Below, piece after piece: positions 46,048-59,348 of a stretch of DNA of 64,000 nucleotides; within the stretch, counting starts at the first letter, position 1; the number at the start of each line of letters is the position of its first letter. The position numbers and the translations under genes were made by a program. Under the pieces are notes generated by a model. That model did not search any database. It saw only the letters and a list, made by a program, of their open reading frames with translations, and was not told the DNA's origin. Origin of the DNA: Channallabes apus (lineage: Eukaryota; Chordata; Actinopteri; Siluriformes; Clariidae). The stretch is from NCBI GenBank assembly GCA_030522415.1, contig CM060121.1:2042476-2106475 (forward strand), given 5' to 3'.

Positions 46048-46264
46048 CGTGGTGCGTGAGAGTGAAATCTTGAAGGTATTAAAATGTAAAGATTAAAGTG
46101 ATTTTTACTGAAAGTAAACTATAGTGAAAACAAACAACAACAACTGTCCTATATATGACTAACGAGGGGAAAGGGGCGGGGCTTAAAATGATTTTTCAAT
46201 TAGAAAACATGGCAACACTTAATCAGAGTTTATACTTTTAATAGATATAATTTTTACAAACTTA
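44906..46264. other. grin2a intron, one (CA)n
   Basis: (CA)n at 46012-46047; A-run at 45259-45285. No element recognised. Confidence 0.55.
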
Positions 46265-46572
46265 GTGGGTTCGAATCCCTTCTCGGGGTCTGTGTGCATG
46301 GAGTTTGCATGTTCCTGCTTGTTGGGTTTCCTCTGGGTACTCTGGTTTCCTCCCACAGTCCAAAGACATGCATGTAAGGTTAATTGCCATTTCCAAATTA
46401 CCTATAGTGTGTGCATAAACATGTGAGAGAGAGTGTGTGAATGTGTGTGTGTGTGCCCTGTGATGGATCGTCACCCCATCCAGGGTGTACCCCGCCTCGT
46501 GCCCTAAATATCCTTGAAGAGGCTCCAGGCCCCCCACGACCCTGAATACAGGATGAAGCGGTATAGACAGTG
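46265..46572 (+). mobile_element. 5'-truncated DANA-type SINE
   Basis: It begins within the B-box (GGGTTCGAATCCC), then the central block (GTTTGCATGTTCCTGCTTG, CTGGTTTCCTCCCACAGTCC), GAGAGAGTGTGTGAATG, CATCCAGGGTGTACCCCGCC and AGCGGTATAGA. Many point changes; older than the copies with target duplications. Confidence 0.85.
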
Positions 46573-46820
46573 ATAATTATTACTGGCTTTGTTAACACTT
46601 TAATTTAGGTTTTGTTAATAATAATTAGGATAAGGTCTTTTTATATTACTGTATTGTCATGTAGGTATGAAGATAAACACACAAAACAATTCATTTCATG
46701 GAGAGCATTAGATATATAAAAAAAAAAAGGTTTCTTTTCTTTGAAAACAAATAACTTGGAGACCTTTAACTGACCTGGATCTGTCCTCCAGGGAGAAGGG
46801 TGCACTGCTAACAGCCTGCA

Positions 46821-47645
<825 letters not shown>

Positions 47646-47649
47646 AACT

Positions 47650-48330
47650 CTTGGCGGTCAAGCTACCCCGCGAGGAAAGCAGACACTCGCTGGAGGAAGC
47701 GGAACACCCTTCTGTATGGACAGAACACAGTACAGAGTACTTAGAGACAACCAAAAGACTTAATTCACTGGGGAACGATAGTCACTTTTTTTTTTACTCG
47801 CTTTCACTTTACACTGTCATACTGGCCTGGTTCAAAGAAGTTCTCCACCTCCTAGGACACACCCACAACAGAAACTATCCTCCCCGTCTTTGTCTTGCGG
47901 TCACGACGCGGCTGGATGTGGAAAACCTGGTCCAGCAGACCCTCGAACAGGAACCAGGCCCAGGTAACGTCCCACAGAGGATGCTCTTTGTCCGAGCTTA
48001 GGTGAGATCCCAAGTATTGGACTGGGCCCCACAGCTCCAGATTGGCATGCCACCCTGGGGTGAAACGCACCCTCTTACTCCTACGATAATGTTTCTGGTG
48101 GCCAACCGTGACACCTGCTCAAGGAACAAGACAAGTCCCCTCCCTCTCACATCTCCATCGACTTTGTTACCGGTCTACCACCATATGACAACAACATCTG
48201 CATTCTAACCGTTATGGACCGGTTCTCTACATCTGCCCACTTCATCCCACTACTCAAGTTTCCGTCCCTAAAGGAAACAGCCAAGCTCCTGATCAACCAC
48301 GTCCTTTACTTGTATGGAGACACGCTGCAT
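47650..48330 (+). pseudogene. Ty3/gypsy pol fragment (RNase H and integrase)
   Basis: Plus-strand pieces in shifting frames are LEEAEHPSVWTEHSTEYLET and TKRLNS (the RNase H region, where gypsy elements have VWTDHKNLEYL), then HISIDFVTGLPPYDNNICIL and TVMDRFSTSAHFIPLLKFPS, LKETAKLLINHVLYLYG (integrase core, first catalytic Asp in the DFVTGL word and second in MDRF region context). Stops and frameshifts separate the parts; LTRs are not visible. Old and inactive. Confidence 0.82.
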
Positions 48331-48689
48331 TCACAAAAGAAAAAATCGAAAACTTATCTTATAATTATGGTTTGTATTGTTGCAACTTACTATTTCATAA
48401 TTATGACTTGCTTTCTCATAACTATAACTTATTATCTAGTAACAATCATTATTTAACTGTGACTGTCTCATAATTATGCCTTATAATCTCACAATTAGAC
48501 AATTGAATTAAAAAAAGTTGGAAAATACGGTGGAACCTCTGCAGTGAAATTTAATCCATAAAATTTGTAAACTCCCCTCGCTTGGCTTTCGACTGACACA
48601 AAAAAGATTTGAACGGTTCCTTGACATACGGGGAACTAAGCCGGAGTAATGTCTCGCTCGTTTTTTTCTTTCATATGCTGAAAATGTCT
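48331..48689. other. short intronic stretch
   Basis: Includes ACGGTGGAACCTCTGC at 48529-48544, a likely broken end of a Tc1-type element like that at 43203. Otherwise AT-rich. Confidence 0.5.
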
Positions 48690-50335
48690 TACAATACAAT
48701 ACAAGTTTATTTATATAGCACATTTAAAAACAACTACTGTTGACCAAAGAGCAATAAAGGCAATTCACATACGAAAGCATTTAAATAGTAATTTTGTAAA
48801 TAATAAAAATGAAATTTAAGTTAAGGAGTATTAAACGCCTTAGAGAAAAGGTAAGTTTTCAAAGCAGATTTAAAAACTGACAGCGTTTGAGCAGACCTGA
48901 TAAATCGGAAGGCTATTCCATAGCCTAGGAACGATTACCGCAAAAGCGCGATCACCTCTATTTTTAAGTCCAGTTCTAGGAACAAGTCAGAATTACTTGA
49001 TCTGAGTAATCTCGACTGTGTGGGTGGATGTAATAAGTCGGCTAGATACCGTGGAGCCTGATTCCATAAGGACTTAAAAACAAATAACAAAACTTTAAAA
49101 TCAATTCTGTATTTGACCGGTAACCAATGCAGTGAGATCAAAACCGGTGTAATATGTTCACACTTACGCTTCCCTTTAAAAAATTCTTACCAGACAAAAA
49201 AGGCTTAACCTTTGCTAAAAGACGAAGATGGTAAAAGGAAGACTTCACCACAGCACATATCTGCTTGTCAAATTTAAGGCTGTTATCAAGTAAAACCCCC
49301 AGATTCCGAACACAATTGGTACTGTATGGTAACAAAGTGTCAAAATCGAGGTCATGAATGCTATGATCATTTGAGCCAAACAAAATAATTTCATTCTTGT
49401 TTTCATTAATACTTAAGAAATTACTAGCAAGCCAGTTTTAATTCGTCTAAACAATCTAATATAGGCTTTAAGGCAAACCTATTGTCACGCTTTAAAGGCA
49501 AATATATTAGTGTGTCGTCAGCATACAGATGATAAGATAAGCCATATCTAGATAAAATTGTACCCAAAGGGAGCATATAGAGGTTAAACAGTACCGGCCC
49601 AAGAATAGAGCCCTGAGGGACACCAGAACTTAAAAGTACATCAGAGGAGAAATTGGAGTCAAGGCAGACAGAGTAGCTCCTATTAGTTAAGTATGAACGG
49701 AACCATTGTAGCACCGTACCCCGAAGGCCCACACATGTCTCTAGACGTGATAATAGAATACCATGATCTACCAAGTCAAATGCTGACCTAAGGTCTAACA
49801 AGACCAACGCCACAGACTGCCCAGAATCAGTAGTCAGCATTACATCATTCATAACTCTTAGAAGTGCAGATTCAGTACTGTGATGGGCTTTAAAACCAGA
49901 CTGAAATTTCTCATGTAAATTGTTTTCATTCAAAAAGCTCTGAAGTTTACCTAGGACCACTTTTTCTAAAATTTTCGAAAGAAAAGGTAATTTTGAGATT
50001 GGACGAAAATTACTCATAAGGGTAGGATCCAGATTAGTTTTTTTAAGTTGAGGGAAAACAAAGGCATGTTTAAGACAATGAGGTATGTACGGTCCCAGTT
50101 TGCAGACTTTTGTTGAAGAAAGACAACAAATCAGGGCCAATAACTTGGAAAACTTGCTTAAGAAAATGTGTGGGAATCACATCCTGAGGACAATTTGTGG
50201 GTTTTAACAATATTACAATCTCATTTAGGGAAGGCAAGGTGGTAGGTTCAAAGACATACCATGTAGAAGAGCATAGAGAAACAGTCTTGTACTGTATGTT
50301 CAGGCAAATCTCTTGCAAAACTTTAATTCTTAAAA
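48690..50335 (-). pseudogene. 5'-truncated L2-type LINE with RT domain
   Basis: Minus-strand frames encode the second half of a non-LTR reverse transcriptase. In order come NCPQDVIPTHFLKQVFQVIG (50200s), SNFRPISKLPFLSKILEKVV, FQSGFKAHHSTESALLRV, LVLLDLRSAFDLVDHGILL, SSGVPQGSILGPVLFNLYM and YHLYADDTLIYLPL (the catalytic YADD), then NLGVLLDNSLKF and ISLHWLPVKYRIDFKVLLF, and a C-terminal SAQTLSVFKSALKTYLFSKA up to about 48830. The longest open piece is 49424-50140. Frameshifts near 50140, 49400 and 49138 kill it. The 3' end has TTTATATAAA-like pairing sequence and repeated TTGTA words, as in L2 tails. The endonuclease domain is missing through 5' truncation. Confidence 0.9.
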
Positions 50336-50840
50336 TAAAAATTCATAAGGGAGGGCATTCGTATGTCTAGGAGCTTCTGAAGTTGGAATTACCTTATACA
50401 CAGAAATGTTTTAATTGTACCTAATTATTTATTAAAAGCCATAAGAATACAAAATGCTGAGCAAATATTCCTACAAATATACAGATATACAGTATGTAGA
50501 CAAATTAAATTAACATAAACAGTTCACAAAAGAATAGAAGATACAAATTGCGGTAAAGGAAAAAATATATCTTAGGTAGAACGAATGTGTTTGATCGCAG
50601 CAGTCAAAATTTGGTCATATCAAGTTATGAAAACGTGTGAATTCTTGTCTAAGTGCATGGCCTCTACTCCCTTACTCTCACTCTGAAAGCTGATCCAGGG
50701 ACAGTTTTAGCGCTCAGTGGTTGGCCATTTTTCTGAATGAGCGCTGAAGGGAAAATACAGAATTACAGAGTTCATTGGCTTGAGCTGTGGCAGGAAGTAA
50801 CGAGGGACAGCTAAAGGATGCTGCTTCTATTCTGCTGTAA

Positions 50841-50843
<3 letters not shown>
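50336..50843. other. grin2a intron, nothing recognised
   Basis: AT-rich unique sequence. Confidence 0.5.

Positions 50844-50909
<66 letters not shown>
50844..50909. repeat. (TA)33 microsatellite
   Basis: Sixty-six bases of alternating TA next to a Tc1-type element. Confidence 0.97.
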
Positions 50910-50914
<5 letters not shown>

Positions 50915-51490
50915 TACACTCAAAACATTCAAAAGTTTGCGGTCACTTGCAAATTTCTTTGTTTTTGTTTAGTGGTTTATTTTCTACATTCTACAACAAT
51001 ATTGGGGATTTCAAAACTATAAAATAACACATATGGAATTAGGTAATTACGTAACATCAAGAAAAACACCAGTTAGTTGTTATTGTAAGACACAGAGGTC
51101 GGCCTTTCTGTAATAGTTCTTGCAAGAACAGAATTGTGTCAAGTGCATTTACAAAATCCGTCCAGCACCATAATGAAACTGTCTCTCATGAAGGCCGTCC
51201 CAGGAGGACGAGACCAAAACCTCCCTCTGCTGCAGACCAGAAGTTCATTTAGAGTTATCAGCCTGAAAAATGACCAATTAACAGCAGCTCAGATTATAGG
51301 CATTATGAAGTCTTTACAGAGCAGAAGTAGCAGAAACATCTCAATATCAACTGTTCAAAGGAGATTCATGCAGTTTTTGGAAGCCTTCAGCTTTACAATG
51401 TAGAAAGAAATAAACATCAGGAACCATCATGGAGTTAGAAAGTGACTGAACCTGAGTTAGAAAATATGCACTTTTGAACGGTAGTGTGTA
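50910..51490 (+). mobile_element. deleted Tc1-like element with transposase remnant
   Basis: Ends ACTCAAAACATTCAAAAGTT and CACTTTTGAACGGTAGTG are inverted, the terminus of a common fish Tc1 family. Inside on the plus strand, in two frames, lie HEGRPRRTRPKPP and FRVISLKNDQLTAAQI, SSRNISISTVQRRF, from the N-terminal DNA-binding domain. The catalytic domain is deleted. Confidence 0.8.
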
Positions 51491-51529
51491 TATGTATATT
51501 TGTATGTATATATATATATATATATATAT

Positions 51530-51913
51530 TCATTCATTCATTCATTCATTCATTTTCTATACCGCTTAATCCTGTGTTCAGGGTCGCGGGGGACCTGGAG
51601 CCTATCCCAGGAGACTTCGGGCACTAGGCGGGGTACACCCTGGACAGGGTGCCAATCCATCGCAGGGCACACACACATACACACACTCACACACCCAATC
51701 ACACACTACGGGCAATTTAGGAACGCCAATTAGCCTAACCTGCATATCTTTGGACTGTGGGAGGAAACCGGAGCACCCGGAGGAAACCCACCAAGCACGG
51801 AGAGAACATGCAAACTCCATGCACACAGAGACTGGAATCGAGCCTGGCCGGGGAATCGAACCCAGACCCTGGAGGTGCAAGGCGACAGTGCTAACCACTA
51901 CACCACCGCGCCG
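51530..51913 (-). mobile_element. full-length DANA-type SINE in a (TA)n tract
   Basis: Read in reverse it starts GGCGCGGTGGTGTAGTGGTT at 51911 and runs through the B-box, central block, TG-rich stretch (51669-51690) and tail to (ATTC)n at 51530. TA repeats lie on both sides (51509-51529 and 51916-51957), so the target was a TA microsatellite. Confidence 0.92.
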
Positions 51914-51915
51914 AC

Positions 51916-51957
<42 letters not shown>

Positions 51958-51958
<1 letters not shown>

Positions 51959-54900
51959 CTTTTTATTTATTTTATTTATTTATTTTTTATTTTTATTTTT
52001 TGCCTTTCAGGAAGCCAGAGAAACATAGAAGAAGAAAAAAGTAATAAAATATATTATGAACATGTGTATACTGAAGACAGATTTATATCTACATTTCATT
52101 TTGAATCTGTTTGTCGAGTCAGTGTCTGGCTTCATGATGTTAGTAGATTTCATCAGCATGCTGCCAGGCAGGTTTAACGTCATAACCGTTCACGCACACT
52201 TACCAAAGCACTTGTTTTTATCACCACAGATGTGGGATAAGTTGTGAAATCCATGCTCATGATATTTATTTTTTTATCTCTTTTCTTGCAAAGAGTGAAA
52301 TCTGTATGAAAAGTGCATTTAAATCATAAGGGACCCAATAGTGTGACCTGAGGAACACCGGAGATTCAGCTACAGAGGAAAGAAACCATAGCTACTGTAC
52401 AGTGGTTAGCCAGATAATTAAATTAAACCTTTGATGCAATAACAATATGAAAGCTGGTCAATACTTGTCACTAATCTAATTCTGACATTCACCTACTGTA
52501 AGTAACCAAGCATCAAAGATGTGGTGGTGTGTGCTCTAAATACTGTTTTAAACTCAAGATATACAACATGACACATTAATTCTCTATGTAATTTGACATT
52601 TTATCTAGTTAATGAATCTTTTCAAGCAAAATTCATTAATAAATATTGTCATATTAAGTGTATTTACAGCTTAATAATGCTCCATGCTCAAAAAGATAAC
52701 GCCCAAGAAAACGTCTTAATCACTTAACCTCTGATTAGCACTTTAATAAATTTTGATTTAAGATCTGAGCTTAAATTGCATAATATAAATATGGTCCATT
52801 CTGAATTCCATTACGTTCAACTCAATCTCATAACACAGATTTTTCTAACTTATAACATGAAAATGCAAGAAGGAAAATACCCTCTGAACTTGGTGTTCCT
52901 GTTCGTAATTTTGGGAAGTTGTCGTCAACCTGCAAGTTCAACATATGACCATCAACAATAAATAAAATATTAGTTCACTACACTAAGAAGCTTTAAAAAA
53001 CTTTATAACAGCAGAAAATGCAAAAATGAGTTCAAAATACGAGTCATAAATGCACCACATTAACCATACAGGTTGCTTTTTTTGAGAAATTAAATACATC
53101 ATGAGCTATCGTTAGCTGACTAGCTTGTTGCTAATAAAACACATGCTTTCATGTAGGCGTCCATGGAATTTACCACTTTATAGCTTGATCAGGCCAAGTT
53201 TTAAAACTTTCGACTGCATCATAGGAGTCCTGATGAGTCCTTTATCATTACCACAGTCGCTCTTACACTAAGATTATCTACGGAGAAAGGGAGTCAGATT
53301 TGTGTTTAAGCTGTTGTTGCAGCTTTTTCCTGGTATTGAAACCTGACCATTAGGACCATCTCTGGGTGACAGGGCTCGAAGTCCCCGCTGCGGTCTCTAA
53401 GCTCAAATAAAGATATCATGTGGAAAGTTTTCATTGGCGCGGTAATTGGCGGGAAGCGGGTGATCCAGGGCTCCGGTGAGAGCACACAATAAGACACAGC
53501 CAGGTGTAAAAGCAGGTCTAAACCAAGTATCGGAAGAACTACTGACAATGGGAACACATCCCGTAAAGGAAAAGAGCAGGGATTATCGATTTCGCTCCCT
53601 CTCCTGCGGTTTGATGTAATTGGATTCAGTGATATATATCCAGTGTGATTGGAGCTTCGCGGCAGACCCGCGCTCTTGCCTGTACCAAGCTTCCAATCAA
53701 TTCAGCAAGCCGAAACGGGGCTCAGGAGACGCGCGGCCGTAAATCGGCGAGAAACACAGTACCATCGGAATTGAGCTGCTCTGCCAGCTTTATTCATTAA
53801 AATAAAAGGCTCATAATTACAGAGAATCACTTTGCACAGAGGGGTTTCCATCCATCTGCTATTTGGTAAGGCAACCCTTTCATGCATAGTGTCCACACTT
53901 TGGGATATTACACTTAAGGGTGTTTAAGGGGAAATATAAACCCTGTAAGTCATGAATAAGCGGTTGCAGACATGGCGTCAACACAGATGTGTACTGTAAG
54001 TACATATACTGTAGGTACAAAAATAAAAACCGGATAAAAAAAAAGAATAGTGGAAACAACAAGCATTAAAAACAGCAAGAACAAAAAAGTATAACAACAG
54101 CAGTGATAACGTCAACAGACGCATGACAGGGAAGAGTGCAAAACAAGGAACTTAAATAATGAAGCTAATGAGGCCTAAGCAGAAACAGCTGAACAGCAAA
54201 CTGTACGTCTGACATGCTGTCACCTCCTGTCAGGAGTTATACAAGAGGCAAGATTATGGATTAAGAAACGTACAGACAAGTGAGCAAAATATGACAACAA
54301 GAAACATATACTGTACATGGACTGTGGATACATGGCAAAATCCATGCTATACAAATATATTTTTTTCAGTTTTTACCTTTCTTTTACTCATTTACACTTT
54401 ATTTATAATCTGTTCACATCCATACATGATGTGTACTTTATGAATGTTTAAAAATTATTAAATATTGTCAAAAATAAATATGAAATGGAAACCAATGAAT
54501 ATTATTATTATGAATCTCCTTACATGCCTGGCGGGACAAACTAACCGCGACTGCTGGAGCTGGCGATTAATAGTCAGTGTAATTAACAGTACAGGGGTGA
54601 AAGTAGTTTTTAAATCTTAGCGGTACGCTGTAGCCAAAAGGTGAGCAGAAAAAACCATGGCGGTGGTTGACAGTGCTGAGAAATTTACCAGATTTTCTTT
54701 ATATTTCCACTTATTCCACTTTAGAATAATAGAATTTAGAGGCTCCGATGTTCCACACACCTGGTAGTGCACTTGATTAGAGGTTAGAGCGGGATTTGCG
54801 ATTCAGCCTCGTGTTAGAAGCTAGTTAGTTTGGTAGCTCACGTTAGCTGTGAAGAACAGAACAACACGGACGTTTCAGATGTGTTTCGGAACGAAAAGAG

Positions 54901-55850
54901 AAATGTGTTTTTTGAGTTGGTCATTCATGTCGATGCTCTGTATTTAAGAATGGTATGGTTCAGGACATTCTGTCCTACGTTAGCGAATCTGCAGCAGGAT
55001 GAGAGATTTAGCAGACAGAAGTTTCTATCCTGGCCAGTATTGGCTTTTCTATGGGATTGGACCAGGCGGGCTAATTCTTGGTCCCCGCTGGGAGGAGCGT
55101 TGGATGGCCATGATCTTGTTGCCCATTTACTGGTGTATAATCGATAATCAAGGTTATTTGTTTCACCAAATGGTGGTATTAGTGTTTAATTTTAGGTGTT
55201 CTGTGCTTAATAATCATAGGACGTCCAATATTATAGGTGCACATAGATTTATTGCAGTAAAAGACTTTTTTCTTTTGCATTTGGCTCATAAAATAGGGCT
55301 CAGTAGGGCTTCATCTGGGCGTGCTGTTCTTCCTTGGCCCTCCCCTATGTTGACCTAAAAACTCTTGGCACAGCAGAGGGTCGAGCATATCATGGGCTGG
55401 GATCCAGCACCTCTTCTCTATTTTGTAGCTACTGGAGCTTAAATGTAGAATCGTGTCCTTTTATTTTACTGGGGAATGTGTCGGGCATCAACTTCTGCTA
55501 GGGAACCTACACTGTCTGGCCAAAATATTTGTACTCTCTAATACAGTACATTGTTAGAACACCTTTAGCTGTATTAATGATGGAAGAGTCAAATCACTGT
55601 AAAGTATGATTTAAACTTGTAAAGCACATCCCACTTCCAATGAGGTTAAGGACACAGTAGGACTATAACCAGTCTATATTAGTAAATGATTCCTCATGCT
55701 CCCAGAACCACAGTCCTGGAATATGGCAACGTCATCAGGGAAGAAAAACTTAAATATACTGTATAAATATATATGAGGTTAAATAGGTTTGGAGGGATCA
55801 CCTTTTTTTTTTTTTCATGGAGCACTGTTTGGAGCCTCTGGCCTCTGTTG
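51958..55850. other. grin2a intron, 3.9 kb with no confident feature
   Basis: T-rich to 52010. The words CAGGGGTGAAAGTAG (54592) resemble a hAT end but no partner is found. A plus-strand open stretch at 54830-55358 has two overlapping frames and no family that I recognise. Confidence 0.45.
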
Positions 55851-55856
55851 TGTTAT

Positions 55857-56275
55857 TCATCTTCCAATCCAGGTACCAAGAAATTGGTCCCACAAACCGT
55901 CAGTCTGGAAGGATACGTATACTGTAGTCTTGGGCAGGATGCACTGCAACTCCTCAATGGTGGTAAGAGTGGGCCAGCTAGTGATATCTAACACTTTGTA
56001 CTGGTCCGTAAGCATCCAGTCTGGCCCAAAAACTTGACCTGGAAAAGGTGGACCTGAAATTTTTTCTCTTTTGAGATAGAGTTGGTGTTTAAGGAGGGAT
56101 AAGAGGCACTTCTTAATATGGACAATATGTGTGAGATTGTCTGAGGAGTAGATCAAGATGTCATCATTGTACTGTATGTGATGATAAACCTCCACAGCAT
56201 ATCCTGCAGCACGATATAGATGAAGCACTGGAACACCGCAGCGACTGAAGATAGCCCATATGGCCTTACAGGAGA
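55857..56275 (-). pseudogene. Ty3/gypsy reverse transcriptase fragment
   Basis: Minus strand: PYGLSSVAAVFQCFIYIVLQ in one frame (56270-56160), then after a frameshift QYNDDILIYSSDNLTHIVHI (YxDD catalytic box as YNDD), LLKHQLYLKREK and LTDQYKVLDITSWPTLTTIE. This order is that of gypsy RT motifs 4 to 7. No LTR is seen. It is on the opposite strand from the gypsy piece at 47650, so it is a separate relic. Confidence 0.85.
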
Positions 56276-56483
56276 CTTGTGGCCAGAGGTGTTGCTAAAT
56301 TAAATTTTCCTGCTTTTCTTTTATCCTTATGTTCTGAAACATTTGGATGCTGCACAGGTTTGTGGAGGCAGTCTGTGACGTCATGGGCGTGTGATAAAAT
56401 GTCTCGCACCTTGATTTATGTCCTTACCCAAAAACCTTTACACACCTTCTCAAGAGCCTTTTCTTCCTCTCTTTATCACACCG

Positions 56484-56485
<2 letters not shown>

Positions 56486-56519
<34 letters not shown>
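56486..56519. repeat. (CT)n microsatellite
   Basis: About 17 CT units. Confidence 0.95.
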
Positions 56520-56522
<3 letters not shown>

Positions 56523-56785
56523 CTGTGTCTCTTCAGACAAAATAGAGAAAAGACAAAATAGTGTCAGTGACAAATGCAGATTTCATGTGATGCTAATAAT
56601 ATCCCAGGCCGATTTTTCATCTTTGCTTGACACGACATCTGATTTCGGTCAGTCTTTAAGTGTCCAACAGTTCATTAATTCCTTCTTTTTTTCCAGCGCT
56701 GCAAATGACCTTCATACATTATTTCCATCATTAATATCAGCAGGACTGAAAGAACAGATATTTCTTTATATCACTAACCTCATAA

Positions 56786-56806
56786 CGGTGTGTGTGTGTG
56801 TGTTAG
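56786..56806 (+). promoter_or_regulatory. (TG)7 splice acceptor of grin2a exon
   Basis: The last bases of the 17-kb intron read GG(TG)7TTAG directly before the exon at 56807. A normal polypyrimidine tract is absent; only T alternating with G is available to U2AF. UG repeats in RNA are bound by TDP-43-type proteins, and the comparable (TG)mTn tract of human CFTR causes exon skipping. Whether skipping happens here is inference. Skipping this 115-nt exon would shift the frame. Confidence 0.75.
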
Positions 56807-56921
56807 GTATATGATGAACGTGACGTGGGATGGCCGGGATTTGTCCTTCACCGAGGACGGCTATCAGGAGAATCCCAAACTGGTCGTCATTGTCCTGAAC
56901 AAGGATCGTGAATGGGAGAAG
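56807..56921 (+). CDS. grin2a: grin2a exon: end of ATD and start of ligand-binding domain
   Basis: This 115-nt exon begins in phase 2 (its first G completes a lysine codon with the AA ending the exon at 39809) and ends in phase 0, so both exons splice in frame. It encodes 38 further residues, [20 protein letters not shown] followed by [18 protein letters not shown]. That is the link from the amino-terminal domain into segment S1 of the glutamate-binding domain. NVT is an N-glycosylation sequon that other GluN2 subunits share. NVTWDG and [13 protein letters not shown] match GluN2A specifically. The donor is G|GTAGGATTC at 56922, a moderate site. The acceptor is unusual: seven TG repeats run up to TTAG with no proper pyrimidine tract. 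No open frame of the ORF scale covers it because it is short; it is recognised by homology and by the phase match. Confidence 0.95.
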
Positions 56922-58496
56922 GTAGGATTCTAGTCCATCATTTGTTTAGCCAATTGTAGTTTGTCTTAAGTTTCCTCTAAACTTCTGTCTGATTCCAAGG
57001 ATGTTCTCTACATTCTTAGAGTTCTTTAAGGGTGCACTGGATTCTTATCCTCCAAACATCTGATAAGAAAACTCCTAGAACCTTTAAGGATTCTCCCTAC
57101 AGGCTATTTGTGGAAATTAATCATGGAACCTTAATTTATACAGAGCAGCTTCTTAATTCCTAAAGGAAATTCTGATTCTTTTAGATACAAACCCACATTT
57201 TTGCATCCCCTGGACACTGTGATGGTTCCTCATTCTTCCCTGGTATATTTTTAGCTCTACACAGAAAGCACAGCCCAGAAGAATAATTGGAATGTGGAGC
57301 AACAATAGGAGCGATTGATTTACGGTGTCCAGACCGCAGTTCGGTCGATATCAGTAGGAGGCTTAATTGGAATGATCGGATTTGTACTGAGAAACCGGGC
57401 CGCTTATGACGAGCACGATTTTACACTCCGGTGATCTGAGAGGTCGACGGCTTCATCAGGGACCGATCGGACTTATTTGTATGAGACGGTTACTTTTTAA
57501 TGGCGTAATGTTTGTGTTATGTAATGCCCTCGAGCGGAAACTGCCGCTGCTTTCAGGAGGTATCGATTAGCCGGTTTGTTTGCGGTTAGAGAGCTAGCAT
57601 GATAGCTAGCATTAAGAAACAAGAGTGGTGATATTTAACCTTTAAACACAATTAAAGAGTAAAGTGAATTACTGAGCAGGTCAAAATGTAGTGTGGAATT
57701 GTAGCATCAAAAAGCTGAGAGGATGCTAGTTTTATAGGGTGTGATGTTCAAAATCCTGAACAAACCCATCGTTGTACTGAACCCTTTTTCATTATGTCAA
57801 AGTTTTGTCAAAAGACTTTAGCAGATGATCATTATATGTATCACTTGGTTCCTTTTGGTCCTTCAGGGATCGAATTGACACAAATTCACAGACCACTGAT
57901 CTGTTTGTCTGTCCACCTTGGACTAGCCACAGACGTATATGGATGTCCAGGATCAAGCAGTTCTCACTGAGGGCTGTTGGTTGATCAGTTTTTAAAATTC
58001 AGTTAATTTGTATATGTTTCCAGTAAATAATGCAAACAGGTGTGTACACCAATGTTCTTCACTGAAGTGTGCTGCTGTACTCAGGTACTTACTAATAGTA
58101 TCACTCGTCAGTAGTGTATATACTGTACTGTAGGTTACTGTAGGTGTACTCGAGTCATTTCTATAATTTGGAGTAAATTTTAAAAACAAGTAAAAAAAAG
58201 TACAAAATCAATGTTCTTTCTCAAGAGATCAGTGTGACAAATCTGTTCATTGCAAAGCATAAACATACCCCCCCCCCCCACACCTCCCCCCGCTGAATGA
58301 TTATGTACATACAGTACTGTAGTCGACAATTTCCTTATTTTGGCCCATAATTTCACTGCTAGGATTCACGTGGCTAAGCATTTCTCATTTTCATGAACAG
58401 TTTAACATCATATTGGAGCTAATGATTTTATTTAAATCATACACTGCAATTTTTTTTTTATCTTAGCAAGTGAAAATATCTTGAATATAGTTAAAT
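56922..58496. other. intron downstream of second grin2a exon
   Basis: Unique sequence with AGAACCTTT-like words at 57000-57240 and a C-run at 58268-58278. No next exon is seen. Confidence 0.55.
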
Positions 58497-58509
58497 ATAT
58501 CTATAATTC

Positions 58510-58675
58510 ACCGCCAGGGTCCGGGTTCGATTCCCCGGGCAGGCTCGATTCCCGTCTCTGTGTGCATGGAGTTTGCATGTTCTCCGTGCTTGGTGGGTTT
58601 CCTCCGGGTACTCCGGTTTCCTCCCACAGTCCAAAGACATGCAGGTTAGGCTAATTGGCATTCCCAAATTGACCA

Positions 58676-58721
<46 letters not shown>

Positions 58722-58843
58722 TCTGCGATGGATTGGCACGCTGTCCAGGGTGTACCCTGCCTCGTGCCCTGAGTCTCCTGGGATAGGCTCCAGGTCCCGC
58801 GACCCTAAATACAGGATAAAGCGGTATAGAAGATGAATGAATG
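58510..58843 (+). mobile_element. DANA-type SINE with 13-bp target duplication and (TG)20
   Basis: 5'-truncated just before the B-box (CCAGGGTCCGGGTTCGATTC). The central block, an expanded (TG)20 at 58679-58718, the CTGTCCAGGGTGTACCCTGC block and (GAAT)n follow. ATATCTATAATTC flanks it perfectly at 58497-58509 and 58844-58856. Confidence 0.95.
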
Positions 58844-58856
58844 ATATCTATAATTC

Positions 58857-59348
58857 CTTAAAATAAGATTACAAATCTCTAATCTGCAATGTTACTAAAA
58901 CTGCAAGTGAAAAATGTCTTGTTCTATTGGAATAAATTTTTGCTCTTTTTTACTATAATAGTAAAATTATCTGCCAATAGAAAAATTTATTTTTTGCTTG
59001 GAATTTCTAAAAACATTTAAATAGAAATAAGCTTAATAATCTTTGTTGTAAACTTTTTTTATTTTTTTATTTAGATAGGTTTGGCTAGATTCATGAATAT
59101 TTAACTTATTAAGATTTAACTTTTTACAGTGATTAATTGGTATGCTCAATGACAATGAGCTATTATAGATAAAATATATATATAAAAAAATGAAAGAACA
59201 CTTACAATAGTGTCTTTAAAATGTACCCCACAAACTGGACTGAGATCATGTGATGCGGATCAAACAGCACTTGGGCAAAACATGGTTGACAGAACTTTTG
59301 AGGACATTAATAAATTGATGCCGCACCTCACACCTGACCTCGAACCCT
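58857..59348. other. AT-rich intronic sequence
   Basis: Nothing recognised. Confidence 0.5.

Noticed and set aside
54830..55358. Possible decayed gene with two overlapping frames
   Set aside because: Neither frame shows a domain that I can name; left as unassigned intron.
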